In this document: positions 52,961 through 64,000 of the stretch, one piece after another | Numbering within the stretch: the stretch's first letter is position 1 | Layout of the letters: every line of letters starts with the position of its first letter | Source: Diphasiastrum complanatum | Lineage: Eukaryota > Streptophyta > Lycopodiopsida > Lycopodiales > Lycopodiaceae | DNA length: 64,000 nt | NCBI GenBank assembly: GCA_029204225.1 | Contig: CM055092.1 | Span: 86,602,537-86,666,536, forward strand | Reading direction: 5' to 3' | Translations under genes and position numbers: made by a program | Notes under the pieces: model-generated | What the model saw: the letters and a program-made list of their open reading frames with translations, nothing else | Told to the model about the DNA's origin: nothing | The model's database searches: none

Positions 52961-55900
52961 GAAGTTCAATATCTATATCAAAATTGATACGAGGAATCCA
53001 TTTCTTTCAAAAGATCCTTATCCACCTTATCTGATATTCCAAAGATCTTAAATATTTGAATTTCTAGCACATATCCATCATAACCAAGCATTGGAGAACC
53101 CATAAAAAAATTTCTAATGGATAACAAAAATCCACTTATGAAATGGTGATTTGCCAAGAAGGTCCATACATGGTTTACCGTCACATTATAAAACCCTTCT
53201 AATTAGTAACAAGATTTTCCAAAAAACCTCATCGGCTAAGGTACATGAATTTCCTTAGATATGTAGTAAATGGTAAGTCATTTTTCTGGCTTTATTTATT
53301 TGGCTTTAGCATTACTCCATTAAAGTTATCAGTTTAATGAAAGTATATAAATGGAAAATCCATAAAATTTGGATTTCGGCACTTTTCTTATTGTATTCAA
53401 CAAAAATCCATGTGTCGAATAAAGAATTTCCTCCATTCATTACCAATACTTACTTTATTGATTGAACCGAAGTTCACCTTTAACAAGTATCTTATTGAAA
53501 GCTTTTGCTTGCCAATCTTAATGATAGAAATCATTTAGAATGTAATAGCAAAAGTATCGGTGTGTTACCAATCGCAAAAGAAAAATTATACATGGATTCA
53601 AGAATCCACAAGCACCATTAAACTCTATTCGATGGGAGTACCCAGTACAAGAAAATCAAATTTCACTAAGCCGGATACCTGTCTGGGAACTATTCCGTGA
53701 AGAATTATTAGTTTGCCATTAATCTCAAATTTATGGACCTAGTTCATAAACTTGCAGTTAGGATTTACATACAGGCAAAAAATTATCCTTCATCCAGTTC
53801 TCCGGTTACAAACTGGAGAAATCGGTAATTCCATCATTAAGGTTGATTTAGGTAGCTTTTTTCAAAAATCACCTCTCCGAAACCTATTATAGCTTGATCT
53901 TTAAATGCGGTTGTATTGAGATTCATAAAACCCTGAGCCAACTCATTGTAATAATCACATTGCTAATAGTTTAGCCATGAATTTCTCGGTTTGTCGATTT
54001 ATTTGTTGCATGAAGGCCAAAGCCCGAACTCCTACCTATAAAAAAAAGAAAGAGTCATGCAAAAAGGTAAAGGCCATGCTAATTTCAAGACCTTTGAAAC
54101 CCTAACCAAGAAAAGGGCCCATGCAAAAGTAGGTCATAGGCTTCTTCCGTACACGACCGCAACAGCCTCAATGAAAAGCTGGCCTTCAACTTTGCAAAAA
54201 ATAGCATGTTGCTCGCACCTCCACTCCTACTATTGCCATCGCTGGAAACGTTGATCCATGGCTGCAGTCACGTGACACCCTGCTCTACCTCGACACCCAA
54301 AAACGCGGCTTCCTAGCATCAACAGGGACAGGAATAGCTTCATGGAATAGTTGTCCATCCAATCCCTGATTAATCAGCTTCACAACCCTCCCTGAATCAA
54401 CTGAATTGCACGTTCAAACAGATTAAAACAGCTATCTTTTGCTATCTTGAAGCAGTTCTCAAAAGACAATCAGCTCAGGTGATCAAACACGACCTATTCA
54501 ATCAACAGGGCTTAAACTAGGTGAGCTGCAAGGAATATGACTTTCTGGAAGTCAGAAACCATCCGTATGGCCAAAGGACAGTGGAGCGAGCAACGGACAG
54601 GTTGCAAATCACCCTTTCTTCACAAAGCTTCCTCCCTTCTGGTATGTTACCATCACATCCTAAGGGGTTTCGAAGTCTACCACCACTCAGCCAAGCTACT
54701 CCAAAAAATCTTGACATCACTTCACTTCATGCTTTCCACAATTTGGAGATTCACTGAAGCAAGAAGAAGATCATATGAAGATTGCAGGGAATAGCAATTT
54801 CAGGGAGGTGTAAACCAAACTTCACAAGCTCTATAAAAGCAAGGCAAAGAACTGTCTTGTAGAGAAGACCATCTCCAGGGAGGTGGATGAATTTTGACAT
54901 ATCTCAGCCAGTATATCCTGCTTAATGTTAGTATAACTGCACCTCCAATCTATGTTCACAACATGCAGTTCACTGGAGGATTTACTTAGGTAAAACCTTT
55001 TCATTCCTGATAGTCCACTCGATTCCATGTCTTACGTTATCATCAAGTTAATACATTGTAATTAAAAAATAAAAAATCGTAACATTTTTCAAAGGATTGA
55101 ATAAATTCCAATTTGAATCTATTTTTTCAATCTTTCTTATAAATATATCTAAACAAGAATGATGCTCTTGTTGCTTTGTGAATTGCAAGACAAAGATGCA
55201 ATCACCGGAATCATGTCCTATATTGTCTACAGTCCATACCAGCCAGATAAATCGATTTACTATCAATTTAACTCTGAACTTTAAACAAGGTGGCATGATT
55301 CAGAACATTATGGGCTGATGCATGTAACCAAAAACATTATCCAGGCAGAATCCATCCATGAAACAAGCAACGGGATCTCCCATAATAGATCTTTCTACAT
55401 CACTTGAAAGCTTTCTCAAAGAATTGAAAATCACTAGTGAATTCACAAAATTTCTTTTAACCCAAAATCAATCTTGTAGAAGAGCACTCTACCGTAACTT
55501 TGAAAGCATGCTACCATCAAGATTTAGTGAATTGACTTTCAAACTTCTCTCGAGAAATCAAGATTCCAATCCGGGATACAAATCCAAGTGCTCCAATTTT
55601 CAATCCAATGTAGAGAGCGTCTCCAATCTCATCCAAGATACCAATGTAAAGACCACTAGGAAAAGTCCCTAAGGTGAGGAGAGGAGAACACAATAGGAGA
55701 CATGTAGGAGCAAAACCACCCAACCAAACCTAGATTAATCATGAATCTAGCCCCCAAGCCATGTCGTGTGAACACAAGAGGAGAAGAGAGCCCGGTAACC
55801 TGAACCATAAGTTGCAGACAAGAGAATCTCTACCCCAATATATAGAGGGTATAGTCATGTGCATGAATTCATGCAATCCAACTATAAATATGTCACAATC

Positions 55901-56270
55901 CCCATGCAGTCTTCATGCATATATCAGTCACAGGTACATGCACTACTCCATACGTCTCAATGAGGTATGGGTCCTCTCTACAAACTCACCTTGACATGGA
56001 ATTAAATCGAGGTGTGACCAACAATCTCGAACACCGGAGGGCCGGTCCACCATATTAGGACTATTCCATGTCCTTAGTTGAATATGGTCGTAACACTTTC
56101 CACTCTATATTTGAACACACAAGAAATCTAGCAAGACCTACCAAGATCAAGATCACAAGATTGAGAATCAACTACCAAACCGAATCTAGTCAATTGGAAA
56201 TTAGATGAAAGCACAACTAATTTGAACCAAATCACACCAAATTCAAATCCAATCACCCCTATTGGACTCA
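52961..56270. other. 3.3 kb AT-rich DNA without supported genes
   Basis: Several short frames (52978-53184 minus, 54521-54794 plus, 55358-55672 plus) have no recognisable domain. Probably eroded transposon DNA, including the interior of the minus-strand LTR element whose PBS is at 56793. Confidence 0.4.
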
Positions 56271-56285
56271 ACAAAGACCAATGTG

Positions 56286-56398
56286 CTTGATCTCAAGAGT
56301 TTTGTCCAAATTTGATTGCAAACTATGTCCTAGGTTTCCTTGTCACTTGACTAGCTTGAGAGAAACTTTCAAATTTGGACAAAACTCTTGAGATCAAG
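56286..56398. repeat. Perfect 30-bp inverted repeat, 53-nt loop
   Basis: CTTGATCTCAAGAGTTTTGT + CCAAATTTGA (56286-56315) is matched exactly as reverse complement at 56369-56398. Outside the arms pairing stops at once. Either transcript would fold into a 113-nt hairpin. Confidence 0.95.
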
Positions 56399-56792
56399 GG
56401 CATTGAACCATAATGATCTAAAAAACACCAGGTGGGCACACCTACCTACCCTCAAACATTAGATCCAAACATCAAAATGATGTATCAACAACCCTTGGAG
56501 CCTTACCCATCTCAATCTACACTTCAAGCTCTTTCCATCAAGTGATTACTTGAACTCCATGGGATCAAGATGAGATTGCTAAAATTCCAAAGTGGATGCA
56601 ATTCACACATGGCCTGCACCTTACACACATTAAATGCTTGATATTGATCCAAGAAATCAACCAAATTTAACAATCATCGGCCAATTTGAAGCTAGGAGTC
56701 AATCAAGAACCAAGAGTACTTCCTAATCTAGCTTTTTTTTTCACATCAAATCTTGCTTTTTGATTATCTAACTTCAAGAAAGAATGGATCTA

Positions 56793-56804
56793 GCTCTGAC
56801 ACCA
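56793..56804 (-). promoter_or_regulatory. Primer-binding site (one mismatch), minus strand
   Basis: The minus strand reads TGGTGTCAGAGC right after an LTR end ...TTTTCTAACA. The LTR lies to the right (56805 on) and the interior to the left. Confidence 0.75.
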
Positions 56805-57040
56805 TGTTAGAAAAGTGAGTTTTGAGGACCTTGAATAGATCTACCATGATCTACATGCATGTGAACATGTATCATATATGGATGGAACAACTCTAATTTT
56901 CAAGAGCTATCACATTTTAATCTAGGCAAGAGCTCAATCACTCACAAAGTTATGATCATCCAAAGTCAAGCAATTTTTCACATATACTTGAACTAAGTAA
57001 AAATCACTATGAAAGAGCCTACCAAGCACCTTGCTCTCGG

Positions 57041-57147
<107 letters not shown>

Positions 57148-57284
57148 CAAGTGGTCTCGGGTATCTATAGAAAGAGTATGCAAGTCAAAAAGTTTCTCTC
57201 TCTCAAAAAGATAAGTGTACAATGAGAGCTCACTCCCATATAGTGGTGGCTCGAGTTCTTGCTACACAAAGCATGTAAAAACTC

Positions 57285-57450
57285 CTAACAATGATTGGAC
57301 CCCATGGATTACACCTCTCATCATGATTGGACCTCATGATTTTCACCTCTCAATATGATTGGTCCTCATGATGAACATGATTGGGCCAAATGATTTGCAC
57401 CTCTTAATGTGATTGGCCTCATGATCTACACCTCTAAGTATGATTTTTCC
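57285..57450. repeat. ~33-bp minisatellite in LTR, about 5 units
   Basis: Degenerate units of ATGATTGGACC(T/C)CATGATTTxCACCTCTxAA. The reverse complement resembles the units at 48115-48260. Confidence 0.8.
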
Positions 57451-57699
57451 ATATGTACCAATGAGACGTGGATTTGGATGCATCTAGCAAATTTCCAATG
57501 CTTACATTTTGTGACAAGTGTCACAATCTCACTAGAACTCTAGTTGAAAGCCTTTTGACCTTTCAAAATGTACATAAAAATATGTACAAGGTGGTGGTGG
57601 ACATATGTACATGCAAGTGAAAAATGATCAAGCTAAATTTTGCATAATTTTCACAAAGGGTAAGCAAGTTGAGGGGAGTACATCTTCTTTTGCTTTCAT

Positions 57700-58921
57700 C
57701 ACATTCTTTGAAGAGCCCTCAAATTTTTATGAAGCCTTAGATTCAAAGTAATAGTTTCAAGCTATGTGTGATGAATACAATGCATTGATTGAAAATGATA
57801 CTTGGAAGATTGTTGATCTACCCATGGATAAGAATGTGACTGGATGTAAGTGCATTTTTTAGATAAAGTTGAATATACCTTTGCACTCATGGCAAAGATG
57901 GTCACCATAAGACTAATCCTTGCTCTTGCTTCTCATTTTGGTTGGTTGATGTTTCAAATGGATGTGTAATTTACTCCTAGTGAGTATGATCCCACCTTGT
58001 ACATAAGATTTAGTGAAAAAGGCATTGTACTTTTATTGCTTTATGTTGATGATAACATACTTAGTGGAGATAACTTAGAAGGGATTGAGAAAACCAAGCA
58101 AGATAAATTATTCAAAGAAGTCAAGATGGTAGATCTCGGCCAGTTGCACTTCATTTTGGATATGGAAGTACTTAGAACTTTAGATTATGTATTTATTTTT
58201 CAATCCAAGTATGCCCTTTCATTACTCAATAGATTTAACATTCATGGATGTAAGCATGTAGAGACTCCCATGGAGCATGATGTAAAAATAACCAATAAAG
58301 AGGATGAAAGATCCTTCAAGGACATCACTCTTTATAGGAAACTTATTGGCTCCTTAATGTGGATAGCCATAACTAGACCAGATCTTTGTATAGTGTTTCC
58401 AAGCTTAGCCAAAATATGCAAGGTCCATTGGAAATGTGCCAAGAGGATATTGAGATACATCTCGGGTACACTAGATAAATTGGAATCTTTTATAGAGGTG
58501 ACTACATTAACTTGCATGATTTTAGTGATTCAGATTTTGTAGGAGACAAGAAGGATAAAAAGTCAACTTCCTTTGCAACTTTCATTAGAGAAGGTGTAGT
58601 TTCTTGGCTATCAAAGAAGCAAGAAACGATATCGCTTTCATCAACCCAAGTCACATCTCAGCCCAACACTTAGCATCCAATCCAATCTACCATGCAAGGA
58701 GCAAGCAAATAGAAATTGCTCACCATTTTGTAAGGGAGAAAGTCCAAGCTAAAGAGATCTCATTGGAGCATCTTTCAAGTGAAGAATGCATTGTTGATAT
58801 ATTGAAAAAGCCACTTCAAGAGGTTGCATTTTATAAGCTTAGATCAGCCCTTGGCTTAATTAGTCAAGTTATGTTATCATCTAGGATTGTCATGAGGAGT
58901 ATTGAAATATCACAATTCTAG
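57700..58921 (+). mobile_element. Copia RT and RNase H fragment
   Basis: The RT N-terminal piece (EEYNALIENDTWKIVDLP, about 57765-57830) is followed by deletions, then the active site LLYVDD (58039-58056, VLLLLYVDDN), GQLHFILDMEV, YALSLLNRF, LIGSLMWIAITRPDL, and RNase H tail NPIYHARSKQIEIAHHFV with the copia-type end. Frame breaks occur at about 57860, 57970 and 58500-58600. Same family as the RT at 47511. Confidence 0.88.
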
Positions 58922-61362
<2,441 letters not shown>

Positions 61363-62006
61363 TTACATAACCATATCTAAGCCAAGTTTGGCTCTAAAAG
61401 TCTCAAACTTTTCTTTACTTAAAGCTTTCGTAAATATATCAGCAACTTGTAATAACATAGAACAATGTACAATACTTATATCTTCATATTGTAACTTCTC
61501 ACACACAAAGTGATATTTTACCTCAATATGTTTAGTCCTTGCATGAAAGATAGGATTCTTAGCCAATTGTATTCCACTTTGACTATCACAGAAAATAACA
61601 GTAGGATTTACCTGCTTCATGCCAATCTCACATAACAACTTACGTAGCCAAACAACTTCCTGGGTAGCAGAACTTAACACTTTATATTCGGCTTCTGTAG
61701 AAGAAGAGAAATAGTATCTTGTTTCTTGCTAGACCATGAAAAACAACCGCTACCAAAATTGAAGGCATAACTAGTTGTTGACTTTCTATCATCTATACTT
61801 CCTGCCCAATCAGCGTCAACATAACCCTGCAACTTAGGTAAAACACTTTGTCTTTTGTAGATTAGGCCAAGGTTAGGTGTACCTTTCACATACCTCAAAT
61901 TCCTTTTTGCAGCTTTCCAATGGTCCATAGTGGGTGATGACATGAATTGGCTAATCAAACTTACATCATAGCAGATATCAGGACGTGTAGTCGTAAGATA
62001 TATCAA
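61363..62006 (-). pseudogene. Copia RNase H domain (two frames)
   Basis: YLTTTRPDICYDVSLISQFM and GYVDADWAGSIDDRKSTTSY (RNase H D residue) in one frame. The other has VVWLRKLLCEIG, IFCDSQSGIQLAKNPIFHAR and ends VADIFTKALSKEKFE. The E residue region is disrupted near 61680 by a frame shift. Confidence 0.9.
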
Positions 62007-62018
62007 ACTCCCAACTAG

Positions 62019-62774
62019 CTAACGAAATAGAGTAGCATCAACATGTGCACTATCATCAATACGAGATAATTTCTTACCAGATTCGCAAGGGGTGATGGAA
62101 GGTTTGCACTCTGTCATGTGAAATCTCTCCAATATCTCGCCCACATACTTGTTTTGACATAACTTGATATCACTTCCAGTTTGCCATACTTCGACACCCA
62201 AGCAATAGTGCATAAGATCTAAATCTGTCATCTCAAATTGCTTGCATAAGTTGGCTTTGAAAGAATGAGTGAGGTTCTCATCATTGCCCATGATAATGAT
62301 ATCATCAACGTAAAGTACAATCAAGGCAATGCTATCATCATTTATAAGAACATAAAGTTTTGGATCTGAATTTGTTCTTACAAACCCATGAGAAAGAAAG
62401 TAATTGTCGATGCGTCCATACCATGCGCGTGGCACTTGCTTAAGGCCATAAAGTGCTTTGTGTCGTTTACATACCTTCTGTTCTTGCCCTTTTGCCATGA
62501 AGCCCTGTGGTTGGACCATGTAAACTTCTTCCTCTAAGTCACCATTTAAAAATGCGGACTTCACATCCATTTGATGGATCTTCCACCCAAAATGAGATGC
62601 TAAGGCAATGATACGGCGTAGCGTAGTCCACTTAGCCACTGGAGCAAATGTCTCTTCATAGTCAATTCCTTTGCTTTGCTCATAACCCTTCACTACTCTA
62701 TTGTGCCATCCGCATGAAACTTTTGTCAATGGGCTTCTTTCCATGTGGTAGATCAACCAACTCCCATGTATCAT
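62019..62774 (-). pseudogene. Copia reverse transcriptase
   Basis: DYEETFAPVAKWTTLRRIIA, QMDVKSAFLNGDLEEEVYM, ALYGLKQVPRAWYGRID, IVLYVDDIIIMG (catalytic YVDD), LMHYCLGVEVW. The N-terminal 30 residues of RT are in another frame (62775-62856: KEWQRAMEEEIESI, TWELVDLP). Confidence 0.93.
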
Positions 62775-62856
62775 GCCTGTGGATGGATTCTATCTCCTCT
62801 TCCATTGCCCTTTGCCACTCTTTGTGATCTTTTGCCTCATCAAAGGTTGATGGCTC

Positions 62857-63837
62857 TCAACACTTCAAAATGTCACTCATTAGGGCATAGTTCACATCAT
62901 AACGATCGGGAGACTTCCTTTTCTGCGTTGATCTTCTCACTTCTCCTTGTGTGCTAGATGCTAGTTGATTTAGCTTTGCATCCCTCATGATCTTTTCATA
63001 CCATTTTGGTATCTTAGATTCAGGTGATACACTACGTGGAGAGTATGTATCCCAAGGAGTGTCTAAGTAGTGTCTCCTACTTCCAACCGGTTTCTCCTTT
63101 ATTGCTCCTATTGGCAAGTATCTCCCCCTAGGCTCTTGAATAGGTGGTGTCCTTTCATACTCACCCTCTCGACTCTCGTCTTCAGGTGCATCATCTTGTG
63201 GAGCATCTTTTTCATCTTCTTCCTCCAAAATTGTGGGAAGTCTTTTGATGCTTTCACCACTTGCATGATCTTCATCTTCATAGCTATGCGTCTCATCAAA
63301 GATCACATCTTTGCTAATGTGAATCTTGTTCATTACAGGATCAAAACACATGTATGCCTTCATCCTCTCATCATAACCGACAAAGATACACTTGATTACT
63401 TTGGCATCAAGTTTCTTTCGCTCCTCCTTTGGCACATGTACATAGGCCTTATATCCAATGACACAAAACTTGTTGATTTTTGGCCTTATTCCTGTAAATG
63501 CTTCTTCGGGAGTCACATTTGGAACTGCAACTGTAGGGCTCCTGTTTTGCAAGAATGCTGTCGCACTGCACGCTTCCGACCAAAGTGAATCGGTCAAGCC
63601 CATTTGCTTCATCATGGAGCGTGCACTCTCCATAATAGTCATGGTTTTCCTTTCAGCTACACCATTACTATGCGGCATGTGTGATTGTGTGAATTGTCTT
63701 TTGATGTCGTGTTCTTTGTAAAAGTCCTCAAAATCATCAGATTTGTATTCGCCCCCTTTATCAGATCTTAGCACTTTGATGTGTGCATCCAGTTGGTCCT
63801 CAAGTCTTGAACTCCTTGAAGTGAGCAAAAACATCAA
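62857..63837 (-). pseudogene. Copia integrase and linker
   Basis: LRSDKGGEYKSDDFEDF, MPHSNGVAERKTMTIMESAR, SLWSEACSATAFLQNRSPT, EAFTGIRPKINKF, KCIFVGYDERMKAYMCFDP; then an acidic linker. The upstream part with FIDDYSRR continues in another frame to 64000. Confidence 0.93.
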
Positions 63838-64000
63838 ATTTTTTCTTCAAGAAATAAATACATGTCCTCCTAGAGTAATCATCTATGAAAGTCATAAAAT
63901 AATATGCTTTCCCCAATGACATGGTCTTCATTGGGCCGCACAGGTCGTCGTGAATGAGTTCCAGCGGTTTCTTAGCTCTTGCAGCTCCACCTTTCTTGAA

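Larger units (their letters stand above)
61363..64000 (-). mobile_element. Copia element, integrase to RNase H, continuing off the right edge
   Basis: The best-preserved retroelement here. Order on the minus strand: integrase (64000 to about 62857), RT (about 62850-62019), RNase H (62006-61363). Only a handful of lesions: a frameshift near 63838, a stop at 62857-62859, a frameshift near 62720, a stop/frame change near 62010 and another near 61680. Gag, protease and the 5' LTR lie outside the window. Confidence 0.93.

Noticed and set aside
55358-55672. 104-codon open frame
   Set aside because: Overlaps an equally open opposite frame, no domain, no context.

Overview
This is nuclear DNA from a land plant with a large, repeat-rich genome. 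The one host gene is a plant-type SEC24 (COPII coat subunit), split into at least 22 exons by 21 introns. Most of the rest is Ty1/copia, Ty3/gypsy, LINE, hAT-like and miniature transposon DNA. TE-filled introns of up to 12.7 kb would suit a fern or another large-genome plant, but the species cannot be fixed from the sequence. No bacterial, organellar or CRISPR sequence was seen.

SEC24 (1-36949, plus strand, starting left of the window): the exons follow the CEF/SEC24B-C branch of plant SEC24, giving the N-terminal linker, zinc finger, trunk, beta-sandwich, helical and gelsolin parts in order. The last 17 exons (8139-36949) join with GT/AG introns and matching phases into one open frame of 1,668 nt (555 residues plus stop). 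The five exons before them carry many 1-nt insertions or deletions, often in homopolymers. That contrast points either to a poorly polished stretch of assembly or to decay of the 5' half.

Introns: intron 7 (9270-21952) holds a chromodomain gypsy element, three LINE-related stretches with CT-rich tails, a decayed gypsy integrase and a 2.3-kb hAT-like element with a BED finger and GGTACC-rich ends. Intron 9 holds a chromodomain/LTR remnant. Intron 12 (27015-32471) holds a copia integrase relic, a minus-strand LINE with a YADD reverse transcriptase, and a nest: a mariner-like foldback is split by a tandemly duplicated unit, and one copy of that unit is split by a 410-bp LTR miniature. The miniature's LTRs each contain a tRNA-like sequence with Pol III A and B boxes. 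This element is the best candidate for something undescribed.

Downstream of SEC24 (36950-64000) there is a copia LTR plus primer-binding site, then a convergent pair of lightly damaged, intron-containing genes that I do not recognise (39360-41893). After these come a gypsy pol (41930-44123) with a possible post-pol ORF, a head-to-head pair of copia fragments (45700-48640), a deleted copia (to 52794), AT-rich remnant DNA with a perfect 30-bp hairpin, a further copia RT/RNase H, long GA arrays, and the pol region of a minus-strand copia that runs off the right edge.
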